Shown: positions 8,559 to 18,313 of the stretch, piece by piece
Numbering within the stretch: the stretch's first letter is position 1
How the letters are laid out: each line of letters begins with the position of its first letter
Assembly: GCA_002497295.1 (NCBI GenBank)
Contig: DANO01000018.1
Location: 1-64,000, forward strand
Source of the DNA: Euryarchaeota archaeon UBA171
GTDB lineage: Archaea > Thermoplasmatota > Poseidoniia > Poseidoniales > Thalassarchaeaceae
Reading direction: 5' to 3'
Length of the DNA stretch: 64,000 bases
The notes under the pieces: generated by a model
What the model was told of the DNA's origin: nothing
The model's database searches: none
Seen by the model: the letters and a program-made list of their open reading frames with translations, nothing else
Translations under genes and position numbers: made by a program

Positions 8559-10679
8559 GTGCTGACAGGGCCCGAGGAGAGGTTGTTGACCGCTCTTGCA
8601 AGTGTAGAGGTGGATAGAAATCTACGTCGTGACTTCCCCCCAGCACTCTCATTGCCGGCCTTAGCAATAGAACTAGGAGTGGTCCGCTCTGCCCTCCACG
8701 TACCGGCGGCTGCCCTTGAATCAAAGGGATTGATCCAATCAATCAAGAGTAATGTGATTGGAGCCACAAGGAGAAGAACGGTCCTTTTGTTGACCAAAAA
8801 AGGACTAGAATTAGCAAACGACATGGGCGTCGTTCATGTTAACGGCCAAAGTGCCCCAGCTGTATTCGGAAGATTGAGCGATATCGAAGCTCTACAGAGC
8901 ATGCTCTCCGAGTCTGGAATTGTGACTCTTACTGGACTACCGGGAATCGGCAAGACAACTCTCGCTCGAGCTGTTAAATATGGTCTGGAGAAAGAAAGCA
9001 GAAGATTCGGGTGGTGCACCGCTAACGCGGCAACTGATCTCAATCTGATCATGAAATCATGGACAAAAATTTCCTTTAACGAGTCCCCAGAACTCTCTGC
9101 ATCAAGACTTGAAGAGGATTTTATCTATGTTCTCGATGAGGCACAGGAGATACATCGAAGACATGCGGAATCAATCAAATCTATGATTCAGAATGCATCT
9201 CATGCGACTATATTGGTCATAACGAGAACTCCCAGTATCTTCTCAACGATTCCCTCTGCTGTCAGATATCCATTGGAAGGAGTAGATATCGAGGCTGCAT
9301 CCAAAATAGCCCCTCATTTGGAAAAGAAACGTGCAACAGAAATAGCCTTCGCTCTCGGAGGCCACCCTCTTGCAATCGAGATGTGGAGGGAGGGCGATGA
9401 TCTCCCAACGCCAGAAACTCCAATTGCTGAGTTTGTGACTTCTACTGTACTTAGTAGATTGAGTACATCCTCCGTGCAAGGTCTTGACAAATTATCCTTG
9501 GAACCATTCCCTATTCGGAGGAACCATTCCCTTTCCCATCAAACTGTTGATGACCTGGATGAGGCAGCCATCCTGAAATGGGGCGAGTCAGGTTTCGAAG
9601 CGCACCATCTCATCAGAAATGTACATTCAGCCGCCATGGATGAGATGACAAGAGATTCAATACACTCCAATCTGGCTGCTCATTGGTCTGACATCCAAGG
9701 CCACGAAGCACGGGCGTTCGAAATGCATCACAGAATTGCTTCAGGCCAAAGCCTTGACCTGGAACTTGCAAATGTTGTCTCTGAAGAATCTGAATCTGCC
9801 ATAGCCGCGACATTACTCAGCGACGCTTTAGAAAAAGAGGATAGAGATGACTTACGCATACTCGCTGCAAATGTAGCGATTTCAAGAGGAGAAACGAATG
9901 CAGCAAGAAAAATAGCAAGCGATATTGAGGAGGGCCCAGATCGTTGGAAAATAGATCTTGAATGCGCACGTATGAGCGGAGACGATAACGAGTGTTCCAC
10001 AATCGAGAAATTACTTCTTGATCGACTCCCCGACTCTGAAAGAGCTAGCATATTGGTTAGGGGGGCGATAGCAATGCATGATGATCGCTTACCCGGGCCG
10101 CTGGATCCAGAGTTAGCAATCAGGCTGATCAAAAGACTAGATCAAACAGAGGATATATCATCCGAGATGAGCTCTTCTCTTATGGCTTCAAGGTTAATTC
10201 TTCGATATATCGTTGCTTCAGGTTCCAGTGACGTAATCCAAGCAGCTTCCCTCAGATCATCAATAGTCCAAATTCTTGGCGAGGATCACCCTCGATTAGA
10301 AGAAATAGATTTGAAAATCACATTACGTCCTTGGAACGATATTGCAGAATCGAGGCTTTCGGAATCTATTCAGGGCACAACTGGAAGGTATTCTCGACTC
10401 AAGAAGATTCACTGGGGGCTCGACTTATCTTCCCCCGAGATGCCTCAATGGCTCATCAACGCTCATGATGCTGAATTTAAAATCGAGGAGAATAAGTACA
10501 GACCTGAGCACAGGAGGATCGATGCATTCGCATGGTATTGGAGCGGGGCTATCCATCCCGATGATCGGATACGGCTCTGGGCAGAAGCAACGCGAAGACT
10601 CAGAGCGGCAGGTTGTGTGAAAGCTGCCTCTGAACTTCTAGATGAGATCCACACAGAGATCAGATCTCGGCGCCGATGA
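8559..10679 (+). CDS. STAND-like ATPase with N-terminal winged helix
   Basis: A 706-residue protein. Residues 1-95 look like a winged-helix DNA-binding domain. Residues 126-134 are a Walker A loop (G-L-P-G-I-G-K-T-T). Walker B is Y-V-L-D-E-A-Q near 190-196, followed by I-T-R-T-P (sensor 1) and G-G-H-P-L-A-I-E-M (the G-x-P motif of AP-ATPases). The remaining ~400 residues are helical and repeat-like, with many R-x-A-x-x-A segments, probably TPR-like. The whole matches signal-sensing STAND regulators, so ATP- and ligand-dependent transcription control is likely. The start appears to be GTG. The ligand and targets are unknown. The 3' end overlaps the small Lrp-like gene by 20 nt. Confidence 0.7.
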   Translation: MLTGPEERLLTALASVEVDRNLRRDFPPALSLPALAIELGVVRSALHVPAAALESKGLIQSIKSNVIGATRRRTVLLLTKKGLELANDMGVVHVNGQSAPAVFGRLSDIEALQSMLSESGIVTLTGLPGIGKTTLARAVKYGLEKESRRFGWCTANAATDLNLIMKSWTKISFNESPELSASRLEEDFIYVLDEAQEIHRRHAESIKSMIQNASHATILVITRTPSIFSTIPSAVRYPLEGVDIEAASKIAPHLEKKRATEIAFALGGHPLAIEMWREGDDLPTPETPIAEFVTSTVLSRLSTSSVQGLDKLSLEPFPIRRNHSLSHQTVDDLDEAAILKWGESGFEAHHLIRNVHSAAMDEMTRDSIHSNLAAHWSDIQGHEARAFEMHHRIASGQSLDLELANVVSEESESAIAATLLSDALEKEDRDDLRILAANVAISRGETNAARKIASDIEEGPDRWKIDLECARMSGDDNECSTIEKLLLDRLPDSERASILVRGAIAMHDDRLPGPLDPELAIRLIKRLDQTEDISSEMSSSLMASRLILRYIVASGSSDVIQAASLRSSIVQILGEDHPRLEEIDLKITLRPWNDIAESRLSESIQGTTGRYSRLKKIHWGLDLSSPEMPQWLINAHDAEFKIEENKYRPEHRRIDAFAWYWSGAIHPDDRIRLWAEATRRLRAAGCVKAASELLDEIHTEIRSRRR

Positions 10680-10899
10680 GCGTTCTTGTATCGGTAATCC
10701 CCTCTATTGCACGAATATCTCCGATTACTATCTTTGTAATTTTAGATTCATCACTCGCTTCCACTTTGACTAGGAGATCGTGACTTCCAAAGACAACCCA
10801 TCGACCGGATACACCGTTTATCGAGTCCAACGCATTCCTGACGGAAATCTCACTACCCGGTTCAGTAGTTATGAGCACGAAACCTACCGACATAGTCAC
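10660..10899 (-). CDS. Stand-alone Lrp/AsnC ligand-binding (RAM) protein
   Basis: A 79-residue protein with the beta-alpha-beta-beta-alpha-beta pattern of the Lrp/AsnC effector domain: a first strand G-F-V-L-I-T-T, the middle G-S-H-D-L-L-V-K-V-E-A, and the ending G-I-T-D-T-R-T-L. No HTH is present. Such domains bind small molecules, often amino acids, and oligomerise, and may modulate full-length Lrp proteins. It overlaps the upstream sister gene by 4 nt (ATGA), so the two are very likely co-translated and may form a heteromer. Confidence 0.85.
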   Translation of the reverse strand: MTMSVGFVLITTEPGSEISVRNALDSINGVSGRWVVFGSHDLLVKVEASDESKITKIVIGDIRAIEGITDTRTLIGAEI

Positions 10900-11129
10900 A
10901 CCTCCGCAGAGATCAAAGTTTCAGTCTTTAGCACGCCTGGAATTGCACGCATTTCTTCAATAAGAAATCTAGTCATGGCCCGAGAATCTTCAAAATCCAC
11001 TCTTGCAACGAGATCATACTCCCCATAAACGGAGTGGGTTTCTACAACCGAATCCATCTGAAGGAGACTCGCATAAACGTCTCTCTCTTTCATCGGAAGA
11101 GCTTTGATCAGAACAAACGCGGTCTCGAT
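10896..11129 (-). CDS. Second RAM-domain protein, probable AUC start
   Basis: A sister of the downstream RAM protein. The only ATG (last base 11093) would delete the first beta strand. The frame upstream reads E-T-A-F-V-L-I-K-A-L-P before M-K-E-R-D, which restores that strand exactly as in the neighbour. The best start is an ATC with its first base at 11129, placed 6 nt after a GAGGGG Shine-Dalgarno-like run; an ATT at 11135 is possible. A base error turning ATG to ATC is another explanation. The protein would be 77 residues and carries the same G-E-Y-D-L-V-A-R-V core as other Lrp effector domains. Confidence 0.75.
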   Translation of the reverse strand: METAFVLIKALPMKERDVYASLLQMDSVVETHSVYGEYDLVARVDFEDSRAMTRFLIEEMRAIPGVLKTETLISAEV

Positions 11130-11247
11130 AAAAATCCCCTCTAATCACCGGGATGAAAGTCCGTTTATCATGCCTCCCTTCAATTTGTACAGCGCACATA
11201 TCACGGCAAAGCATACAACGATACCATGCTGTAATCGTGTAGTGAGG

Positions 11248-14200
11248 ATGCGAGCGAAGGTGAATCGGACCCCTCGATGGTCCCTCTTCATTGTGGCAAT
11301 AATGGTACTTTCTTTGGCCCCGGCAGTCACCTCTTCAACTACAGTTATCGTATGGTCTGGAATTGTAAATTTACCCGACGGAACGGTGATTGGTGATGAT
11401 CAAGTGGTCCAAGTACAACCTGGAACGGAAATAAGAATTGGAGAGGGGGAATCAATTGAAATTGAGGGAAGGCTCTCAGTTCTAGGGACAGAAAACGAGC
11501 AAGTAATTGTAAATTCAATTGATGGTAAGCATGATGGAATACATTTCGATCCTGCCAGCCGAGGTCTCGGGTCATCAATTTCCCATCTAATAATTGAAAA
11601 TGCTTCACGGGGAATAGTAATCGTTGATTCCGATCCGATAATGAACAATATCACAGTTCTAAATGCTGATTTCGTGGCAGTTGATTTGTTCTCATCTGCG
11701 AATCCACAGATCACCAATCTGACTATGCTGGGGGGCGGACAAGACGTACATGGGATATCTGGAACATGGCGATATGGCATCGGCCTGTCATTGGGAAGCG
11801 GAAGCGCTCCAATAGTAGACGGCTTATTGGCTGACAGCCTAGTCACTCGAGCACTCAATGTATGGGGCGGTTCCGGAGGAGTAATCAGCGATTTATCAAT
11901 TACTAATGTTAGTGGAGCAACTCTTGCCGTCTCTTCTGGAATATGGGTCGAAGACTCCGTTTTGTTGATATCAGATACAGAGATAGAGAAATCGGATAAT
12001 GGGATTTTCGTACGCCACATATCCGAGGGATTCACGACACGCCCCACTCTGGAGAATATCTCCATCTCCAATTCGAAGTATCGCGGAATAATGGTTGAAC
12101 AGTACAATCGATCCAAGTGGAATGATCTGAATGTGAATGCAATTATCAGGAATGCCACTGTTTCTGGAACAGGAGGGCCCGACTCAGAAACACAGGGCCT
12201 CGCCATCGCAGCTGTTGAACTAAACACTAGTGGTGCATTTATCGAAGGCTTGAATCTAATTTCTAATCACGCTACTGGGCTCAAGGCATACATGATTGAT
12301 GGCACATCTGTATTCAGAAACATCACATCTTCCGACGACGGCTCAAGAAATCTCGGATCCGGCCCAGGGGAAATGGCCGGCATATATCTCAGAAGTGCTA
12401 GTTGGCCTGTAACGTTGGAAGATATTAGCGTGACAGGCGCGCAAGGCTCCGGAATCCTCCTCTGGAAGGGAGGGGCAACTGGATACAATTGGACTACTAC
12501 TCAGAATGGTGGCGTAGGTATCGATGTCAGGGAGTTCCATCCAGAGGTAATAGGTATCGCATCTTCGATGAATCAACTCTCTGGTGTACGAATCATGGAC
12601 TCATCTAATGTTTGGATAGAGAATGCTCTTACTTCCGGAAATGGCGCTATGGCGACGATAAATTCGGAAGGGGCAGGGTTTTCATTCATCCGTTCAAACG
12701 ATTTTATCAGTTCGGGCAAGAATGTGAGTTGTGTAAACTGCACATCCAATGGAGATAAAGTGGGTTTTTCCATTGTCGATAGCATAGATCTGCAGCTGAT
12801 TGGGATTAGCTCTGTTTTCCCATTATCCGGACTTGCAATATCTGGAGATGGGACCAATCTTCAGAGAAATGGTCCAGTTTTAATCCACGGAGCAGACTTG
12901 CAGACAGATTCAATCAGTCCTGCTGTCGTAATGCAGTCGATCGACGCCCATCTTCTTGATGTGTCGATATCCGGAATATCTGGAGGGCTAGAGTGGTCCC
13001 CCTCTGGATCATCAGAATCGAGTATGTTCAACAGTCAGATCACAGGAATCAGCGGATGTGCCTCATTCTCAGGATTCTATTCCCTGGCCATCGAGAATGT
13101 AATCTTTAATTGCACCACTCAAAATTCGCCTTCATTCACCTCATCAAGCGTATCGCTGAGTGACGTCGAATTAATCGGCCCATCCTCTCTAAACCTCTCA
13201 TCAGGAAGCATCGTAAATTGGGTCTCTTCCTCGCCGATCACTGAGCCATCATCGGACGATGATGACGATTTGCTAAACATCTCATGGAGGATTCAAGCAG
13301 CGGCAGTCAATCAAAACGGATATGGAATACCGTATGCAGAATTGAACCTCTCATTCGATTCACTTCAGCAAGACCAGATTCTGATTTTGCCCTATTCTGG
13401 TAGGTCAAATACCGGTCCATACGTGGGCCAATCCTGGAATAATAGTTCAGGCTGGTCTCCCGTAGCCAGTGTACAAGGTGTTTGCTCCTATGGCGGCCAC
13501 AGCAACTCAACAGACATCATGCTCCTGAATCAAGATATTTCGATGGTATGTGAAATTGATTTACCCAATCAACCCCCATTTGTCGTCTGGGACTCACCCA
13601 AAGATGGGTCGATTTTCGGGAGTTCGGACATGGTCATCCTGAATGCCACTCATTCATGGGATATGGATGATGACTCACTCACATACTTGTGGACAAGTTC
13701 GATTGATGGTATCTTAGCGGGGCCATCCGCTGGATCATCATATGTAATAGCGAATAGTGGACATGAGGCTGCTCCAAATCTAAGTGATGGTCAACATACT
13801 ATCACTCTCGAGGTCTGCGACTCGACAGGCCTATGTTCGATCGAACAACGTTCAATCGAATTACTCAACCTCCCGCCTTCTGTATCCGTCGAAGCATCGC
13901 CTCAAATCTCTCCATTCGGGGTCATGAGTCTCGGAATGACGAGAAATGCGACTGTCGACTTGTCTGGGACTTATGATCCAGAAGATGACTCCCTCCTGTG
14001 TTGGATTCGAACCAGCTACGGTGCGAACATGTCTCTCAGCCCGCCATGCAATACGGCCTTCTCGATTGGCTTTGATCCATCAGAAGATGCATTCACTGCA
14101 ACAGTATCTGTGTATGATGGCTCAAATCAGCCAGTTTCATGGACCTTTACTGTCGATCATTTCAATGAGTTACCTGAGATAAATCACTCAATCACCCGAT

Positions 14201-15834
14201 TAGGAACAACATCAGAGGATATGCTGGACATAAGCTTCGAAGGAACCTTGGATCCCGAAGGAGATACTCTCCACCTTTCAATCGAATCTGATTTGGATGG
14301 AATCATATGGTCTGGAATTGAGGAATCCGATGGAAACTCTTGGCAAGGACGACTTTCAAAGGGCTCGCACCTGCTAACGTTGAGTGCATGGGACAATAGC
14401 CCTGAGAATACGGGCCGAAAATCGTATGAACAGGTAGAAATTGAAGTCATCAATTCAGACCCAAGATCTGTAATCGCCTTTCCCCATGAGGGTTACACGA
14501 CAGACTCTTCAAATTTGGTTGAATTCAGTTCAACCGGGTCAGGAGATCAGGATTTACACTGTTTGGAACTCCCTCAAGAGGGGTGGGGCCTACTGTGTTC
14601 CCCAAAAGAGTCTTCGAATGATTTAGTCAGTGTTACGTGGAATCTCAATGACCAATTGGAACCGCTTTCAACCGAATGGAGTTTTCAGTCTCGGCTTCCA
14701 GAAGGAAGTCATATCCTGACCCTCACAGTGGATGATGGATTGGGGAATCCTGCATATTCATTTGTTAATGTCACTGTTTCTCCCTCTGCCCCTATCATCG
14801 TGATAGATAGGCCAGAAGACGGCACGTCTTCCAAATCAAATGAGAAAGTGGTCTTCGATCTTCGTAACTCGTTTGACGCAGATGGAAACCCCTTCTCAAT
14901 GACGATTTACTCTGATGTGCTCGAGACACCCATATTGAAAGACGTAAATCCAAATCAAATTCATGAAAGATATCTCTCAACGGGACAGCATAATCTCACA
15001 ATCATCCTTGAGGATTCCATAGGGTTCTCAAGAACCACTGGAATATCTTTACTAATTCTTCCAAGTGCCCCCGTTGTAACTATTGCTTCCCCACAAGATG
15101 GACGCTTCTTTCCCCCCGGCGATCGAGTACTCCTCGACTCCACGGGAACTTTAGATTATGATGGCGATCTATTGCTCTTGGAATGGACTCTTGCTGATGG
15201 CACAACTCTTGGCTTCAACTCGATTATGGAGGCCAATCTACCGCCTGGGCAGCATATCATCGTACTAACTGCGAAAGACTCTAGAGGAACATTTGACCAA
15301 GACTCCATCTCAATAATGGTGGGTTCGAGTGCCCCATTCCTCTCTTCTCTTTCAGTATCTCCGGACAGTCTAAACAGTAAACAGGCCCAGACGATAAAGA
15401 TACAAGTATCTCTGGTCGATCTTGATGGAACATCTGACCAGGTATCGGCTGTGTTAACAGTTTCAGGGAATCCCACAGTGGTCGAATTGAACGATGATGG
15501 GGTATTTGGAGATTCAGTACCGGGCGATGGGGTGTGGACAAGGAATGTCCAGGTGTCCCCTGATGATAGTGATTGGATGAGAATCGATGTATGGGCCAGA
15601 GATGGTGACACAGTAAGTCCGACGCTTACGGTTACTATCCCGATAGAGAATGATGATTCGGATTCAGAAATAATTCAGATTATTCTGATAGGGGGTGCGG
15701 CGGCAGTAGCTCTCCTTGGTATAATCGGCCTAGTCGTCGCTCGTTCGAGACGAGCCTCTACGATAGCAGATATAGAAATGATCGAGTCATGGCGAGGATT
15801 TACTTCCGATCCAGAAGATGAAGCGTTCGAATAG
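11248..15834 (+). CDS. Giant surface protein: beta-helix plus PKD repeats, membrane anchor
   Basis: 1528 residues from the ATG at 11248; the frame is open further upstream, but the signal peptide (W-S-L-F-I-V-A-I-M-V-L-S-L-A-P-A) starts here. The first half has repeated short turns with N-I-T/I-S-N patterns typical of a right-handed parallel beta-helix. The second half holds several PKD/cadherin-like repeats recognisable by P-P-x-V openings, D-x-D-x-D-x-L-x-Y-x-W cores and G-x-H-x-L-T-L-x-V endings. One membrane segment (I-I-L-I-G-G-A-A-A-V-A-L-L-G) and a short cytoplasmic tail close it. Cell-surface adhesion or polysaccharide contact is likely. No catalytic residues are identified. It stops one base before the convergent glycosyltransferase. 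Confidence 0.8.
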   Translation: MRAKVNRTPRWSLFIVAIMVLSLAPAVTSSTTVIVWSGIVNLPDGTVIGDDQVVQVQPGTEIRIGEGESIEIEGRLSVLGTENEQVIVNSIDGKHDGIHFDPASRGLGSSISHLIIENASRGIVIVDSDPIMNNITVLNADFVAVDLFSSANPQITNLTMLGGGQDVHGISGTWRYGIGLSLGSGSAPIVDGLLADSLVTRALNVWGGSGGVISDLSITNVSGATLAVSSGIWVEDSVLLISDTEIEKSDNGIFVRHISEGFTTRPTLENISISNSKYRGIMVEQYNRSKWNDLNVNAIIRNATVSGTGGPDSETQGLAIAAVELNTSGAFIEGLNLISNHATGLKAYMIDGTSVFRNITSSDDGSRNLGSGPGEMAGIYLRSASWPVTLEDISVTGAQGSGILLWKGGATGYNWTTTQNGGVGIDVREFHPEVIGIASSMNQLSGVRIMDSSNVWIENALTSGNGAMATINSEGAGFSFIRSNDFISSGKNVSCVNCTSNGDKVGFSIVDSIDLQLIGISSVFPLSGLAISGDGTNLQRNGPVLIHGADLQTDSISPAVVMQSIDAHLLDVSISGISGGLEWSPSGSSESSMFNSQITGISGCASFSGFYSLAIENVIFNCTTQNSPSFTSSSVSLSDVELIGPSSLNLSSGSIVNWVSSSPITEPSSDDDDDLLNISWRIQAAAVNQNGYGIPYAELNLSFDSLQQDQILILPYSGRSNTGPYVGQSWNNSSGWSPVASVQGVCSYGGHSNSTDIMLLNQDISMVCEIDLPNQPPFVVWDSPKDGSIFGSSDMVILNATHSWDMDDDSLTYLWTSSIDGILAGPSAGSSYVIANSGHEAAPNLSDGQHTITLEVCDSTGLCSIEQRSIELLNLPPSVSVEASPQISPFGVMSLGMTRNATVDLSGTYDPEDDSLLCWIRTSYGANMSLSPPCNTAFSIGFDPSEDAFTATVSVYDGSNQPVSWTFTVDHFNELPEINHSITRLGTTSEDMLDISFEGTLDPEGDTLHLSIESDLDGIIWSGIEESDGNSWQGRLSKGSHLLTLSAWDNSPENTGRKSYEQVEIEVINSDPRSVIAFPHEGYTTDSSNLVEFSSTGSGDQDLHCLELPQEGWGLLCSPKESSNDLVSVTWNLNDQLEPLSTEWSFQSRLPEGSHILTLTVDDGLGNPAYSFVNVTVSPSAPIIVIDRPEDGTSSKSNEKVVFDLRNSFDADGNPFSMTIYSDVLETPILKDVNPNQIHERYLSTGQHNLTIILEDSIGFSRTTGISLLILPSAPVVTIASPQDGRFFPPGDRVLLDSTGTLDYDGDLLLLEWTLADGTTLGFNSIMEANLPPGQHIIVLTAKDSRGTFDQDSISIMVGSSAPFLSSLSVSPDSLNSKQAQTIKIQVSLVDLDGTSDQVSAVLTVSGNPTVVELNDDGVFGDSVPGDGVWTRNVQVSPDDSDWMRIDVWARDGDTVSPTLTVTIPIENDDSDSEIIQIILIGGAAAVALLGIIGLVVARSRRASTIADIEMIESWRGFTSDPEDEAFE

Positions 15835-16599
15835 TCAGTTATCGTCAAGTCCCCAAGGCGTTCTTTCTCTGGTTAGCCCCATCCTAAGGGTGAATAGTGA
15901 CATAAGATTGCCAAACCCGTCTCTCCATGTGTTAATTTCAGCTTCGCCAACTCTCGACCTGTATGGCACGCTAATCTCCCTTCTACGGCTGCTTGCTAAT
16001 TTCGTCATACATCGAATCTTGAATTCTTGAGACATTGCCATTCCATCATGCTTGGGCCGGAGATCTTTGCGATCAAGAATACTACGTCTGAAGACCCACA
16101 TACCGCTCTGTGAATCTGAAATGGGTGCGAAGAAGAGAAGCCTCGTAAAGAAGGTGAGAGTCTTATTCCCAAGACTGTGGAGTATTGACATAGAGCCATC
16201 TTCTGCCTTTGAGAGTCTGTCACACGTGATAAAATCCAAATCTTCGTCAATCAGCATCTTGACCAGAGAAGGGATTTCTTCTCCAGGATATGTGCAGTCA
16301 GCGTCCATTGTCACGATTATATCAGCATCAGAGAGAGCGAATCCTGTTCTGTAGGCCCGCCCGTATCCTTTCCTTTCTTCTAAGTGAACTCTCGCACCCA
16401 CATTTTCTGCCAGCTCCCTTGTCCTGTCCTTTGAGTTTCCATCTACAACTATGAATCCAAGTTCACGACACCATTTTCCAGTGGGCACTGATTTGATTGT
16501 ATCGACAATGGCTGCCTCTTCGTTCCTTGTCGGTATTACAACATCGACGCGCACGTCTATACTGTTGCCGGCCATACCCTTTCCACTGATTTCTCCCAC
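15835..16599 (-). CDS. Family 2 glycosyltransferase (dolichyl-phosphate mannose synthase-like)
   Basis: A 254-residue GT-A enzyme. Visible motifs: V-V-I-P-T-R-N-E-E at the start, V-V-D-G-N-S-x-D-x-T (nucleotide binding), M-D-A-D-C-T-Y-P (metal-binding D-x-D) and S-D-S-Q-S-G-M in the acceptor region. No membrane helices follow, so it resembles the catalytic part of DPM synthase or AglJ-type enzymes that start N-glycan assembly on dolichol phosphate. The start is GTG at 16599; an ATG at 16575 is equally good. Given the N-x-S/T-rich surface protein next door, a role in surface glycosylation is plausible but inferred. Confidence 0.85.
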   Translation of the reverse strand: MGEISGKGMAGNSIDVRVDVVIPTRNEEAAIVDTIKSVPTGKWCRELGFIVVDGNSKDRTRELAENVGARVHLEERKGYGRAYRTGFALSDADIIVTMDADCTYPGEEIPSLVKMLIDEDLDFITCDRLSKAEDGSMSILHSLGNKTLTFFTRLLFFAPISDSQSGMWVFRRSILDRKDLRPKHDGMAMSQEFKIRCMTKLASSRRREISVPYRSRVGEAEINTWRDGFGNLMSLFTLRMGLTRERTPWGLDDN

Positions 16600-16654
16600 T
16601 TAACGACTAGTGGTACGTTCATGCCGGCGAATACTTCATTTCTCCAAGTCTTGA

Positions 16655-17755
16655 GTGAGTGGTATGAGTGGCGATGCCCGACTAGGTACAAGCGGACTCA
16701 GATTACGCACTGCGACCAACTTGGCCGTGTTGATGTTTGTCGTGATAATCGCTATCAAGGAACTTTCAACAATCATCCAGCCAATGGTTGTAGCTATATT
16801 CCTATTTTTCGCAATACGCCCTCCTGCATCATGGCTTGAAGATAGATTCGGGCATCCATTGTTGTCATATAGCGCAATCTTAGTCACTTTCCTCGGCGGT
16901 ATACTTCTTGTTAGTCAGATACTATACTCTAGCCTATCTGAATTCTCGAGCGAAGTAGACAATCTAACGCCCATATTCAACGAACGTCTCGAGCAGGTGG
17001 AGGGGATGGAATTCTACGGGTATAGCATTGATCTTGCTGGCTTGAAAACAGTGATATCGATTGAAGAGATAAATCGTCTAGTCACTGAGTTCATAGGCTC
17101 TCTAGCCTCATTCACTGCTAATCTACTGACTGTTCTGATATTCTTGGCTTTCATCATTCTAGAAGCTGAATCTCTTCCAAGAAGGATTATGGCCGCCTTT
17201 CCCGCCGAATCAGCACGCTTCGACAATATTGCCAACAAGGCGGAGCGAAACATCAACGTGTACATCAAAACAAAGGCAACTGTTGCTTTCGGGCAGGCAG
17301 TCATTGCAGGCATCGCATTGACTTTATTCGATATACCAGGGGCATTTATCTGGGCATTCTTGGTTTTCCTTCTAGATTTCATACCCTATCTCGGTGCGCT
17401 TCTTTCATTCATACCCCCGGTCATTCTCGCATTCATCATACTGGAACCGGCCGGATTCCTCGCAGTCGTATTCATTCTGGTTGCAAATCAGCAGGTTTGG
17501 GGAAGCATAGTCGAACCCCAGTTAGCCGGGCAGAGGTTGGATATGTCGCCCATAGTTCTCCTGGCCCTGGTGGCTTTTTGGTATTGGGCGTGGGGCCTCA
17601 CGGGAATGATCCTCGGCGTACCTCTGGCAGTCATTATGAAGATCTTACTCGAGTCGGATGAGCGCACACTGCCAATTGCAATTATGCTATCGAGAAATCC
17701 ACCCTCATCTGTGGACAACAACGATCAGGTTTCCATCGGTCGAGACTCTGAGTAG
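16655..17755 (+). CDS. AI-2E/PerM family membrane transporter
   Basis: A 366-residue membrane protein of the UPF0118 family. Signs are two N-terminal membrane segments, a soluble amphipathic stretch (about residues 90-150), then a cluster of helices with the conserved L-D-F-I-P-Y-L-G-A-L-L core and N-Q-Q-V-W-G-S-I-V-E-P-Q-L near the end. Family members export AI-2 or act as Na+/H+ antiporters or permeases, so the substrate is uncertain. The start is GTG at 16655, with an ATG at 16664 as an alternative. The tail overlaps the convergent TPK gene by 51 nt. Confidence 0.85.
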   Translation: MSGMSGDARLGTSGLRLRTATNLAVLMFVVIIAIKELSTIIQPMVVAIFLFFAIRPPASWLEDRFGHPLLSYSAILVTFLGGILLVSQILYSSLSEFSSEVDNLTPIFNERLEQVEGMEFYGYSIDLAGLKTVISIEEINRLVTEFIGSLASFTANLLTVLIFLAFIILEAESLPRRIMAAFPAESARFDNIANKAERNINVYIKTKATVAFGQAVIAGIALTLFDIPGAFIWAFLVFLLDFIPYLGALLSFIPPVILAFIILEPAGFLAVVFILVANQQVWGSIVEPQLAGQRLDMSPIVLLALVAFWYWAWGLTGMILGVPLAVIMKILLESDERTLPIAIMLSRNPPSSVDNNDQVSIGRDSE

Positions 17756-18313
17756 TGACGATTCTGAGATATTGTGTAATCCTCTTGTCGAGAGTGAGAA
17801 AAACTCGTTTTCAATCGACCATCTCCCACCTTTTAGTGTAACAGATTGACAAGGCTCAAGAGCAAAAACTGAGAAGTGTTTTCCAGGTTCAATATCAATC
17901 AAAAAATCAATACAACCAGGAGCAACTCTGTAACTCACAGTTTGACTGGAGTGAAGCCTCATTGTGACCTCACTCGGTGCCTCAACGACTGAACCCCATA
18001 TCCCTAGTTGATGCCCCTCACATCCACCCTCTATCCCAATCACGTCCATCTGATCATATCCTTTCTTGTACAGATATCGAATCGCCTTCGAAAGATCACT
18101 GGACTCCTGATTTTCAAGTTGAATTTTCTCAACACCTTCGTGTGAATTTTGAGTCGAGTCCAAATCACCGAGAATAATATCAACTTGGACGCCAGCTCTT
18201 AGTGCCCGATCGCTACCTCCGTCTATTCCCACTATCAGGTCGGCTTCAGAGATAAGCGATCTCCGAATATCCGCGGATGGCCCATTCGAGTTAAGCCACA
18301 ATACAGCGCGCAT
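17705..18313 (-). CDS. Thiamine pyrophosphokinase-like protein
   Basis: A 202-residue protein with the TPK pattern: D-L-I-V-G-I-D-G-G-S near the start, I-L-G-D-L-D-S, S-S-D-L-S-K-A-I and G-I-E-G-G-C-E-G-H-Q-L, followed by a beta-sandwich C-terminal domain. TPK makes thiamine diphosphate from thiamine and ATP. The usual T-D and G-R-x-D-H signatures are altered here to S-D and C-E-G-H, so the substrate range may differ. It follows the M29-like gene with a 1-nt TAATG overlap, indicating coupled translation. Confidence 0.75.
   Translation of the reverse strand: MRAVLWLNSNGPSADIRRSLISEADLIVGIDGGSDRALRAGVQVDIILGDLDSTQNSHEGVEKIQLENQESSDLSKAIRYLYKKGYDQMDVIGIEGGCEGHQLGIWGSVVEAPSEVTMRLHSSQTVSYRVAPGCIDFLIDIEPGKHFSVFALEPCQSVTLKGGRWSIENEFFSLSTRGLHNISESSLLRVSTDGNLIVVVHR

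Noticed and set aside
10660..11129. The two small RAM genes as one frameshifted gene
   Set aside because: Each encodes a complete effector domain with its own first strand; the 4-nt ATGA overlap is typical coupling.
11400..12227. 275-codon minus-strand open frame inside the beta-helix gene
   Set aside because: It lies opposite a protein with clear signal peptide, repeats and anchor; its translation shows no domain or plausible composition.
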